DNA of 50,995 bases from Allofournierella massiliensis (GTDB lineage: Bacteria > Bacillota > Clostridia > Oscillospirales > Ruminococcaceae): assembly GCF_004345265.1 (NCBI RefSeq), contig NZ_SLUM01000028.1, positions 1 through 50,995 of the forward strand, read 5' to 3'. The notes beneath the pieces are model-generated. The model saw only the letters and a list, made by a program, of their open reading frames with translations. It had not been told where the DNA came from and ran no database searches. Every line of letters starts with the position of its first letter. The stretch's first letter is position 1. Of the stretch, positions 44,030-50,995 are shown one piece after another. The position numbers and the translations under genes were made by a program.

Positions 44030-44067
44030 GGCTGCCGCCCGAGGTCAGAAGGCTTCGGGCGGCAGCC
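44030..44067 (+). promoter_or_regulatory. intercistronic hairpin between infB and rbfA
   Basis: Perfect 13-bp stem GGCTGCCGCCCGA / TCGGGCGGCAGCC (44030-44042 and 44055-44067) without a T-run. It may stabilise or pause the message inside the operon. Confidence 0.6.
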
Positions 44068-44093
44068 GCCCATAAGAACAAGGAGAAAGAGCT

Positions 44094-44450
44094 ATGGCAA
44101 ACCCGAAAAATCAGGGCCGCCTGGCCCAGGATATGAAGCGGGAAGTGATCGGGATCATCAGCCAGATGAAGGATCCCCGGCTGGAGGGCGGTCTGCTGAC
44201 CGTGACCCGGCTGGACGTGACCCCGGATCTGGATGTGGCGAAGGTCTATGTGAGCGTGATGGGCAAGCCCGAGGGCGCCGCCGAGGTGGTCAAGGCCCTG
44301 AACAAGGCCAGCGGCCATGTGCGCACCGAGATTTCCCGCCGGATGCATATCCGCAAGGCCCCCCGTTTTGTGTTCGCGCAGGACGATGGCGCGGCCTACG
44401 CGGCTCACATCAACGAGCTGCTGGCGGGGCTGAACAAGGGCAGGGAATAA
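44094..44450 (+). CDS. rbfA: ribosome-binding factor A
   Basis: 118 residues, type II KH fold. LAQDMKREVIGIISQMKDPR, VTRLDVTPDLDVAKVYVSV, LNKASGHVRTEIS, RKAPRFVF. Needed for 16S 5'-end maturation and cold growth. AAGGAG before the ATG. Confidence 0.95.
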   Translation: MANPKNQGRLAQDMKREVIGIISQMKDPRLEGGLLTVTRLDVTPDLDVAKVYVSVMGKPEGAAEVVKALNKASGHVRTEISRRMHIRKAPRFVFAQDDGAAYAAHINELLAGLNKGRE

Positions 44451-44481
44451 ATGCCCCATATCGTGAAAAGAGGAGAACGTC

Positions 44482-45465
44482 ATGAGTGAGATCTTAGACC
44501 TGCTGGCCGTCATCGGCCGCCTTCTGCGGGCGGAGAACGTGTTGATCCTGTGCCACAAAAACCCGGATGGCGACACCATCGGCAGCGCCGCTGCCCTGAT
44601 GCACGCCCTCAGGCGTTTGGGCAAGGAAGCGGCGGTGCTGTGTGCGGATCCCATCCCCAGCCGCTATTCCTATATGGAGATCGAGCTGTTCCAGGGGCAG
44701 TTCGAGCCGGGCTATGTGGTGGCCGTGGATGTGGCCAGCATTCAGCTGTTCGGCGACGCACTGGCAGAATATCTGGACCGCATCGATCTGTGCATCGACC
44801 ACCACGGCTCCAACAGCGGCTATGCGGACGCTTTGCTGCTGGATGCCCAGGCCGCTGCCACCTGCGAGATCATGTACGACATCATCAGCGCCATGAACGT
44901 GGAGATCACCCCCTGCATCGCCCGGTGCCTGTACACCGGCCTCTCCACCGACACCGGCTGCTTTCTGTTTTCCAACACCACCGTCAAATCTCACCAGCTG
45001 GCCGCAAAGCTCATGGAGGCCGGCGTGGATGTGGCGGAGCTGAACATGATCCTGTTCGAGAGCAAGTCCAAGGCCCGTATGGCCATCGAGCGCACCGCGC
45101 TGGAAAATCTGGAATACCACTTTGAGGACCGCTGCGCCCTCATGTCGCTCACCCGCGAGCAGATCGCGGCCAGCGGCGTGGCAGCCAACGAGCTGGAGGA
45201 CATTACCAGCCTGCCCCGCAAGATCGAGGGCGTGCAGGTGGGCATCACCCTGCGCCAGCTGCCCCAGGGCAGCTACAAGATCAGCGTGCGCACCACCGCC
45301 GAGGTGGACGCCTGCGCCATTGCCAAGCGGCTGGGCGGCGGCGGCCATTCCCGGGCTGCGGGCTGCGAGCTGGAAGGCAATCTGGACAACGCCAAGGCCG
45401 CCATTCTGGCCGAGGTGGAGCGGGAGCTGAAACGGGCGGATGCGGCCGCCCAGGAACAGGAGTAA
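44482..45465 (+). CDS. nrnA: bifunctional oligoribonuclease/pAp phosphatase NrnA (DHH family)
   Basis: 327 residues. DHH motifs: CHKNPDGDTIGSA, VAVDVAS, CIDHHGSN; DHHA1 end with GGGGHSRAAGCE. Degrades nano-RNA to mononucleotides and dephosphorylates pAp. The location between rbfA and truB is the usual Firmicute order. GAGGAG before the ATG. Confidence 0.94.
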   Translation: MSEILDLLAVIGRLLRAENVLILCHKNPDGDTIGSAAALMHALRRLGKEAAVLCADPIPSRYSYMEIELFQGQFEPGYVVAVDVASIQLFGDALAEYLDRIDLCIDHHGSNSGYADALLLDAQAAATCEIMYDIISAMNVEITPCIARCLYTGLSTDTGCFLFSNTTVKSHQLAAKLMEAGVDVAELNMILFESKSKARMAIERTALENLEYHFEDRCALMSLTREQIAASGVAANELEDITSLPRKIEGVQVGITLRQLPQGSYKISVRTTAEVDACAIAKRLGGGGHSRAAGCELEGNLDNAKAAILAEVERELKRADAAAQEQE

Positions 45466-45469
45466 CCCC

Positions 45470-46345
45470 ATGAATGGCATTTTAATCGTGGACAAACCCT
45501 CCGGCTGGACCAGCTTCGACGTGATCGCAAAGCTGCGGGGCATTCTGGGCACCCGGAAGCTGGGCCATTCCGGCACGCTGGATCCCATGGCCACCGGTGT
45601 GCTGCCGGTGTTCGCCGGGGGCGCGTCCAAGGCGGTGGATATGCAGCCGGATCACACCAAGGCCTACCGGGCTCTGATCCGTTTCGGCATTGCCACCGAT
45701 ACCGGCGACGTGACCGGCGCCGTGCTGCGCAGTGAGCAAACGGCCGTCACCGAAGAGCAGCTGCGGGCGGTTCTGCCCCGCTTTACCGGTGACATCATGC
45801 AGACTCCGCCCATGTATTCGGCGGTGAAGGTGAACGGCTCGCCGCTCTACAAGCTGGCCCGGCAGGGCGTGACTGTGGAACGCAAGGCCCGCCCGGTGAC
45901 CATTCACCGGCTGGAAGTGACCGGCAGGGAAGGCGAGCAGGACTTCGTGCTGGAGGTGGACTGCAGCAAGGGCACCTATGTGCGCACGCTGGTGGAGGAT
46001 CTGGGCGAGGCGCTGGGCGTTCCCGCCACACTGGCGGGGCTGCGGCGCACCCGGGCCGGCGTGTTCGGTCTGGAGCACAGCCACACGCTGGAAGAGATTC
46101 AGGCAGCGAAGGACGAAAACCGGCTGGAGGAGCTGCTGCTCCCGGTGGAAACGGTGTTCGCCCATCTGCCCCAGCTCACCGTCTCGCCGGGCAACACCGC
46201 CCGCCTGCTGAACGGCGCGCCCTGCTACCGCATCAAGGCGGAAGACGGCGTTTACCGTCTGCAGGGGCCCGAAGGCTTTCTGGGCCTGGGCCGGGTGACG
46301 GATTCCATTTTAAAAACCGAGAAACTTTTTGTGGAAAGGACGTGA
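45470..46345 (+). CDS. truB: tRNA pseudouridine(55) synthase
   Basis: 291 residues. GILIVDKPSGWTSFDVIAKL, then the catalytic Asp in GHSGTLDPMATGVLPV, QTPPMYSAVKVNG, and CSKGTYVRTLVEDLG. Makes the universal pseudouridine of the tRNA T-loop. Starts 4 bases after nrnA with AGGAG upstream. Confidence 0.95.
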   Translation: MNGILIVDKPSGWTSFDVIAKLRGILGTRKLGHSGTLDPMATGVLPVFAGGASKAVDMQPDHTKAYRALIRFGIATDTGDVTGAVLRSEQTAVTEEQLRAVLPRFTGDIMQTPPMYSAVKVNGSPLYKLARQGVTVERKARPVTIHRLEVTGREGEQDFVLEVDCSKGTYVRTLVEDLGEALGVPATLAGLRRTRAGVFGLEHSHTLEEIQAAKDENRLEELLLPVETVFAHLPQLTVSPGNTARLLNGAPCYRIKAEDGVYRLQGPEGFLGLGRVTDSILKTEKLFVERT

Positions 46346-46351
46346 ACCGCC

Positions 46352-47284
46352 CTGAAGGTTTATACAACATTGCAGGCGCTGGAAGCGGACCTGACCGCCA
46401 GCCGGGGGAGCAGCGTCGCCCTCGGCTTTTTTGATGGCGTTCATCTGGGCCATCAGGCGGTAATTCGTGCCGCCGCCGAGGATGCGGCGCAGAACGGCTG
46501 CTCCACGGCGGTGTTCACCTTTCAGCTGCCGCTGAACAGCACCATGAAGGGCGGCCGGCTGCAGAGCGAAGCCGAGAAGCACCGGGTCATGGCGCAGCTG
46601 GGCGTGGAGCACTGCATGGAGCCCCCCTTCGAGGACGTGTGCGGTTTCAGTCCGGAAGAATTCGTGGAAAAGATCCTGCACCGGGGCTTCAAGGCCCGGG
46701 CGGTGTTCTGCGGCGACAACTTCACCTTCGGCAAAAAGGCCGCTGGCAACGTGGAGATGCTGCGTGAGCTCTGCGCGCCGCTGGGCATCCGGGTGCAGGT
46801 TGTGCCCATGGCCACCTACGAGGGCCAGCTGGTCAGCTCTACCCGCATCCGGGCGGCGCTGGCCGGGGGCGATATTCCGGCGGTGAACGCCATGCTGGGC
46901 CGGCCCTATCGCATCGACTTTGCGGTGCGCCACGGCAAGGGTCTGGGCCGCACGCTGGGCTTCCCCACCATCAACCAGATCTATCCCACGGGCTTTGCAG
47001 AGCCGAAATACGGCATCTACATCACCCGGGTGAAGGTGAACGGGCAGTGGTATGCGGGAGCCACCGGCTTCGGCACCCGCCCCACCGTGAACACCACCGG
47101 CGAGGGCGCCACCTGCGAGACCTTTATCCCGGATTTTTCCGGCCAGCTTTACGGCGAGGAGCCGGAGCTGGAATTCTATGAGTACATCGCCCCCAGCCGC
47201 AAGTTCGACACGCTGGAGGAGCTGACCGCCTGCGTGAACGACGCGGCGGCAAAGGCCAAGGCGTATTTTGCGGCCAGAGGCTGA
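46352..47284 (+). CDS. ribF: bifunctional riboflavin kinase/FAD synthetase
   Basis: 310 residues if begun at a CTG. N-terminal FAD synthetase (VALGFFDGVHLGHQAVI, STRIRAAL), C-terminal riboflavin kinase (GRTLGFPTINQIYP, TVNTTGEG). Makes FMN and FAD. The frame opens just after the truB stop and has no ATG or GTG before the conserved region. The candidates are CTG at 46352, giving the family-like start (M)KVYTTLQAL 11 bases after AAAGGA, and TTG at 46370, which lacks a ribosome site. CTG is preferred but unproven. Confidence 0.92.
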   Translation: MKVYTTLQALEADLTASRGSSVALGFFDGVHLGHQAVIRAAAEDAAQNGCSTAVFTFQLPLNSTMKGGRLQSEAEKHRVMAQLGVEHCMEPPFEDVCGFSPEEFVEKILHRGFKARAVFCGDNFTFGKKAAGNVEMLRELCAPLGIRVQVVPMATYEGQLVSSTRIRAALAGGDIPAVNAMLGRPYRIDFAVRHGKGLGRTLGFPTINQIYPTGFAEPKYGIYITRVKVNGQWYAGATGFGTRPTVNTTGEGATCETFIPDFSGQLYGEEPELEFYEYIAPSRKFDTLEELTACVNDAAAKAKAYFAARG

Positions 47285-47311
47285 GCGCCTCCGCGAAAAT
47301 AATCCGGAAAA

Positions 47312-47354
47312 CCACAGCCCGCGGCTTGATTTTTGCCGCGGGCTGTGGTATAGT
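47312..47354 (+). promoter_or_regulatory. rpsO promoter built into a GC-rich hairpin
   Basis: Perfect 14-bp inverted repeat CCACAGCCCGCGGC (47312-47325) / GCCGCGGGCTGTGG (47335-47348). The loop begins with the -35 TTGATT (47326-47331), the 3' arm ends the 17-base spacer, and the -10 TATAGT (47349-47354) follows at once. It may also end ribF transcription, although no T-run is present. Confidence 0.75.
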
Positions 47355-47360
47355 TAATAG

Positions 47361-47459
47361 GCTACCATGGCCCAGTATGGGGTGTATGCTCTGCATCAGA
47401 GCGCCTCGATTGCCCCACACCTGGTCATTGGCAAATATTTAGAAAACGAGGTATTCACA
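47361..47459 (+). promoter_or_regulatory. rpsO leader, possible S15 autoregulatory site
   Basis: About 100 bases of leader with GCTCTG/CAGAGC hairpin, and a second stem made of CCTCG with CGAGG and ATTGCC with GGCAA that closes near the start codon. S15 represses its own message through leader structures in several bacteria, but these differ between groups, so this is only a candidate. Confidence 0.4.
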
Positions 47460-47717
47460 ATGGAAGCCAAGAAGACTATCATCGAGTCCGCTCGCGTTCA
47501 CGAGACCGATACCGGTTCTCCCGAGGTGCAGGTTGCCCTGCTGACTGCTCGCATCAACCACCTGAACGAGCACCTGAAGAACAACACCCACGACCATCAC
47601 AGCCGTCGTGGCCTGCTGAAGATGGTTGGCCGCCGCCGCAACCTGCTGGCCTACCTGAAGAAGAAGGACATCGAGCGTTATCGTGCCCTGATCACCAAGC
47701 TGGGCCTGCGTAAGTAA
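47460..47717 (+). CDS. rpsO: 30S ribosomal protein S15
   Basis: 85 residues. Conserved [40 protein letters not shown] and [13 protein letters not shown]. Binds 16S rRNA in the central domain early in 30S assembly. The ATG at 47460 fits the family length; the frame is open upstream within the leader. AAACGAGG lies upstream. Paired with pnp downstream. Confidence 0.95.
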   Translation: MEAKKTIIESARVHETDTGSPEVQVALLTARINHLNEHLKNNTHDHHSRRGLLKMVGRRRNLLAYLKKKDIERYRALITKLGLRK

Positions 47718-47723
47718 TCAAAC

Positions 47724-47762
47724 GCAAAAAAGGCAGGCGGTTTTCGAACCGCCTGCCTTTCC
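47724..47762 (+). terminator. terminator of rpsO
   Basis: AAAAAAGGCAGGCGGTT / AACCGCCTGCCTTT with a short loop. Read-through into pnp is plausible, because no clear pnp promoter is seen downstream of it. Confidence 0.85.
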
Positions 47763-47800
47763 CTGTATTTTTTTGCCAAAACAGAAATGCCGTGTGTGCA

Positions 47801-47879
47801 TTAGCGGTAAATCGAACGTTTTGCCCCAGGAGCGGCACTGCGCAATTGCAGGTGGGCGGAACGCTGGATTTATTGCTAA
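47801..47879 (+). promoter_or_regulatory. long hairpin in the pnp leader
   Basis: Arms 47801-47826 and 47854-47879 pair over 26 positions with four G-U pairs and two mismatches. The top carries GCGGCACTGCGCAATTGCAG, itself partly palindromic. It lies 60 bases before the pnp start. E. coli pnp has a long RNase III-cleaved leader hairpin used for autoregulation, and this one could serve alike. Confidence 0.6.
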
Positions 47880-47938
47880 AGCCACAGGGCCTTTCTGATG
47901 GGATATTCAATTCAAATGATCAATCAGGAGGTAACATT

Positions 47939-50077
47939 ATGGCTTTGGAATTTGCATCCAAGCGTGAGGAATTCACCAATTTCAAAACCTTCGAAATGGA
48001 ACTGGCCGGCCGTCCGCTGGTGGTTGAGACCGGCAAGATGTGCGGTCTGTCCAACGGCAGCTGCCTGGTTCGCTACGGCGAGACCGTGGTTCTGTGCAAC
48101 GTGACCATGAGCGAGAAGCCCCGCGACGGCATCGACTTCTTCCCTCTGAGCGTGGACTTTGAGGAGAAGCTGTACGCTGTGGGCCGCATCCCCGGCAGCT
48201 TCATGCGCCGTGAGGGCCGCCCCGGCGAGAAGGCCATCCTGACCAGCCGCGTGGTGGACCGTCCCATCCGTCCTCTGTTCCCCAAGACCATGCGCAACGA
48301 CGTGTGCGTGACCATGACCGTGATGAGCGTGGATCAGGACTGCAGCCCTGAGATCACCGGCATGATCGGCACCTCCATCGCGCTGTCCATCTCCGACATT
48401 CCCTGGGCCGGCCCCATCGGCGGCGTGTTCATGGGTCTGGTGGATGGCCAGCTGGTGGTCAACCCCACTCTGGAGCAGCGCGAAGTCAGCGACCTGCAGC
48501 TGACCGTTGCCGCCACCGAGAAGAAGATCGTGATGATCGAGGCCGGCGCCAACGAGGTGGACGAGGTCACCATGCTGAACGCCATTAAGGCCGCTCATGT
48601 GGAGATCAAGAAGATCATCGAGTTCATCAACGGTATCGTTGCCCAGATCGGCAAGCCCAAGAAGGAATTCCAGGACATGGATCTGGATCACGACCTGTTC
48701 GAGGAAGTAAAGGCCGAGTTCCTGGACGACTTCAAGGCCGCCATGGACACCGACGACAAGAACATCCGCGACGCCCGCCTGCTGCCCATCCGGGAGAAGC
48801 TGGAAGAGAAGTATGCCGAGCAGTGGGGCGACGGCACCATCGAAGAGCTGATGTACAAGATGCAGAAGTTCGTGGTGCGCCGCTGGCTGCTGGATGAGGG
48901 CAAGCGTGTGGACGGCCGTGGCATCAACGAGATCCGTCCTCTGGCTGCCGAGGTTGGCCTGCTGCCCCGCGTACACGGCAGCGGCATGTTCACCCGCGGC
49001 CAGACTCAGGTTCTGACCATCGCCACTCTGGGCTCCACCAAGGACAGCCAGCTGATGGACGACCTGGGCACCGAGCAGTACAAGCGCTACATGCACCACT
49101 ACAACTTCCCGCCCTACTCTGTGGGCGAGGCCCGCGCACCCCGCAGCCCCGGCCGCCGCGAGATCGGCCACGGCGCTCTGGCGGAGCGTGCTCTGGTTCC
49201 CGTGCTGCCCAGCATGGAGGAGTTCCCCTACACCCTGCGTCTGGTGAGCGAGGTTCTGTCCTCCAACGGTTCCACCAGCCAGGCTTCCATCTGCGGCAGC
49301 ACTCTGGCCCTGATGGACGCGGGCGTGCCCATCAAGGCCCCCGTTGCCGGCATCTCCTGCGGCCTGATCACCGAGGGTGACCGCTGGATGACCATGCTGG
49401 ACATCCAGGGCGTGGAGGACTTCCACGGCGATATGGACTTCAAGGTGGGCGGTACCCACAAGGGCATCACCGCCATCCAGATGGACATCAAGATCGACGG
49501 CCTGACCTACGAGATCATCGAGGAAGCCTTCGAAAAGTGCCGCAAGGGCCGTCTGTTCATTCTGGACGAGATCATGCTGCCTGTGATCCCCGCTCCCCGC
49601 GCCCAGCTGAGCAAGTACGCTCCCAAGATGCTGAGCATGGTGATCCCCGTGGATAAGATCAAGGACGTGATCGGCAAGGGCGGCAAGGTCATTCAGGATA
49701 TCTGCGCCAACTGCAACTGCAAGATCGACGTGGAGGAGGACGGCCATGTGTTCGTTTCCGCCATCGACATCGACGACGCAAACCGTGCCATCCACACCAT
49801 CAAGACCATCGTGGAGGACCCCGAGGTGGGCGCCATCTACAAGGGCCGCGTGACCCGTCTGATGAACTTCGGCGCGTTTGTTGAGATCGCTCCCGGCAAG
49901 GAAGGCCTGGTGCACATCTCCAAGCTGGACTCCAAGCGTGTTGAGCGCGTGGAGGACGTTGTGGCCGTGGGCGACGAGCTGATCGTCATGGTCACCGAGA
50001 TCGACCAGCAGGGCCGCATCAATCTGAGCCGCAAGGACGCTCTGGCCGCCATCGAGGCCAAAAAAGCCAAGGGCTGA
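47939..50077 (+). CDS. pnp: polyribonucleotide nucleotidyltransferase (PNPase)
   Basis: 712 residues. Two RNase PH domains with a helical linker: FMRREGRPGEKAILTSRVVDRPIRPLF (split as FMRREGRPGEKAIL and VVDRPIRPLFP) and FPPYSVGEARAPRSPGRRE. The KH domain (VIGKGGKVIQDICANCNCKI) and S1 domain (YKGRVTRLMNFGAFVEIAPG) follow. Degrades RNA phosphorolytically. AGGAGG 6 bases before the ATG at 47939; the open frame before it is leader. Confidence 0.96.
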   Translation: MALEFASKREEFTNFKTFEMELAGRPLVVETGKMCGLSNGSCLVRYGETVVLCNVTMSEKPRDGIDFFPLSVDFEEKLYAVGRIPGSFMRREGRPGEKAILTSRVVDRPIRPLFPKTMRNDVCVTMTVMSVDQDCSPEITGMIGTSIALSISDIPWAGPIGGVFMGLVDGQLVVNPTLEQREVSDLQLTVAATEKKIVMIEAGANEVDEVTMLNAIKAAHVEIKKIIEFINGIVAQIGKPKKEFQDMDLDHDLFEEVKAEFLDDFKAAMDTDDKNIRDARLLPIREKLEEKYAEQWGDGTIEELMYKMQKFVVRRWLLDEGKRVDGRGINEIRPLAAEVGLLPRVHGSGMFTRGQTQVLTIATLGSTKDSQLMDDLGTEQYKRYMHHYNFPPYSVGEARAPRSPGRREIGHGALAERALVPVLPSMEEFPYTLRLVSEVLSSNGSTSQASICGSTLALMDAGVPIKAPVAGISCGLITEGDRWMTMLDIQGVEDFHGDMDFKVGGTHKGITAIQMDIKIDGLTYEIIEEAFEKCRKGRLFILDEIMLPVIPAPRAQLSKYAPKMLSMVIPVDKIKDVIGKGGKVIQDICANCNCKIDVEEDGHVFVSAIDIDDANRAIHTIKTIVEDPEVGAIYKGRVTRLMNFGAFVEIAPGKEGLVHISKLDSKRVERVEDVVAVGDELIVMVTEIDQQGRINLSRKDALAAIEAKKAKG

Positions 50078-50125
50078 GCCTGAACGCCCCGCAAGGGAAG
50101 GCAAGCTGCATCTTTGAAACAGAAC

Positions 50126-50163
50126 AAAAGCCCGCTCCGGCTGCTGCCGGAGCGGGCTTTTCC
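50126..50163 (+). terminator. terminator of pnp
   Basis: AAAAGCCCGCTCCGG / CCGGAGCGGGCTTTT with a short loop, shortly after the stop codon. Confidence 0.9.
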
Positions 50164-50205
50164 ACTGTGAAACAGGAAAAGAAAACGGGGGAGGAGAGAA
50201 GTTCT

Positions 50206-50859
50206 ATGAAAACGGTACAAAAACGCCTGCTGCGCCGCTATCTGCTGCTTTGTATTGGGCTGGTGATCATGGCCTTTGGGGTGGCCTTTTCCATCAAGGG
50301 AGGGCTGGGCACTTCGCCCATTTCCAGCCTGCCCTATGTGCTCAGTCTGTTTACCCCGCTCACCGTGGGCACTGCCACCATCGCCATGCACATCACGCTG
50401 ATTCTTTTGCAGATCCTGCTGCTGCGCCGCAATTATGAGCTCATCCAGCTGATCCAGCTGCCGGTGGCGCTGGTGTTTGGCACACTCACCGATGGGGCTG
50501 TCTGGGCCATTCAGGGCATCGCTGTTCAAGGCTATGCGGCCCGTTGGCTGGTGTGTGCCGTGGGCATTCTGCTGGTGGGCGTGGGCGTGAGCTTTGAGGT
50601 TACCGCGGGTGTGGTCACGCTGGCAGGCGAGGGCATGGTGCTGGCGGTATGCCGGGCATTCGGCACGCCCTTCCCCAAAACCAAGGTCGGCTTCGACGTG
50701 ACGCTGGTGGTCATTGCCAGCGTGCTTTCGCTGCTGTTTCTGCACCGGCTGGAAGGCGTGCGGGAAGGCACGGTGGCCGCGGCCATACTGGTGGGCATGG
50801 TGGCCAAACAGGTGAACCGGCCCATGCAGCGCTTTTCCCGGCGTTTTCTGGAAGCATGA
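50206..50859 (+). CDS. YczE/YyaS/YitT-like integral membrane protein
   Basis: 217 residues, five or so hydrophobic helices. FGVAFSIKGGLGTSPISSLPYVLS at the start (written here as GLGTSPISSLPYVLS) and GEGMVLAVCRAFGTPFPKTKVGFD in the second half are typical of the YczE group. Function unknown; probably a small transporter. The ATG at 50206 has GAGGAG upstream. Confidence 0.8.
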   Translation: MKTVQKRLLRRYLLLCIGLVIMAFGVAFSIKGGLGTSPISSLPYVLSLFTPLTVGTATIAMHITLILLQILLLRRNYELIQLIQLPVALVFGTLTDGAVWAIQGIAVQGYAARWLVCAVGILLVGVGVSFEVTAGVVTLAGEGMVLAVCRAFGTPFPKTKVGFDVTLVVIASVLSLLFLHRLEGVREGTVAAAILVGMVAKQVNRPMQRFSRRFLEA

Positions 50860-50874
50860 ACCGGAACAGATAAA

Positions 50875-50951
50875 AAACCGGAGAGCAGACTGCTCTCCGG
50901 TCAGCCTGTAGAAAAACCTGCTTTGGCAATCAGGCCAGAGCAGGTTTTCTG
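50875..50951 (+). terminator. tandem hairpins after the YczE-like gene
   Basis: CCGGAGAGCAG / CTGCTCTCCGG (about 50878-50900) without a T-run, then AAAACCTGCT / AGCAGGTTTT (about 50915-50949). The last 44 bases of the window hold nothing identifiable. Confidence 0.6.
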
Positions 50952-50995
50952 TTTGAAAACAAGAAGACAGGTGGAAAAAGCAGTGAAATGTCAGG

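Noticed and set aside
41602-44073. Long minus-strand frame opposite infB
   Set aside because: Shadow of infB codon use; no homology or ribosome site.

Overview
The window is GC-rich, low-copy bacterial chromosome. Gene content and order (rimP-nusA-ylxR-ylxQ-infB-rbfA-nrnA-truB-ribF followed by rpsO-pnp, dimeric glyS, YhgE/Pip with a TetR neighbour, a YesN/YesM-type two-component pair) point to a Gram-positive Clostridia. Together with the high GC they suggest the Oscillospiraceae/Ruminococcaceae, in the area of Faecalibacterium, Gemmiger and Subdoligranulum. That placement is inference from protein style and base composition; no search was run.

Layout. 1-800: the end of a 5S rRNA gene, a tRNA-Lys, and a cluster of repeats, tRNA-tail copies and terminators. 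805-1959: two gene remnants (DUF5107 and a Mg2+-type P-type ATPase) joined head to head at base 1098/1099. 2004-5689: divergent TetR regulator and a giant YhgE/Pip membrane protein. 6010-19615: a galactose regulon. It holds an mglBAC importer, a two-component system, two further sugar-binding-protein genes, then galM, galK and galT. 19694-25500: chorismate mutase and threonine aldolase (minus strand), proBA with an anchored protein of unknown function, a HAD phosphatase and a small protein. 25531-29744: tatD, metG, an O-acetyltransferase and an Asp/Glu racemase (minus strand). 29840-31890: an AT-rich, protein-free island. It holds a candidate ~1.06-kb non-coding RNA with its own promoter and terminator, a candidate tiny RNA, and a tRNA-Glu/Lys/Asn cluster followed by the same kind of repeat and tRNA-tail copy as at the left end. 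31889-39276: a diguanylate cyclase, an XRE regulator, glyS, an M29 aminopeptidase, a DUF6020 membrane protein and an acyltransferase. 39434-50859: the nusA-infB translation/transcription operon, rpsO, pnp and a YczE-like membrane protein.

How the genes work together. In the galactose locus MglBAC would import galactose, GalM would interconvert its anomers, GalK would phosphorylate it and GalT would exchange it onto UDP. galE is not in the window. The kinase/regulator pair is followed directly by two sugar-binding proteins with no permease of their own, which suggests that sensing runs through dedicated binding proteins.

Most interesting signals: (1) the ~1.06-kb AT-rich candidate structured RNA divergent from the tRNA cluster; (2) a repeat family found next to 5S/tRNA genes, in which two fixed sequence blocks lie between stems whose sequence differs but whose pairing is kept, each tRNA-linked copy ending in a copy of the neighbouring tRNA's own 3' end; (3) three promoters whose -35 lies in the loop of a GC-rich hairpin with the 3' arm forming the spacer; (4) a long palindromic leader on the galactose two-component operon and a long hairpin leader on pnp.
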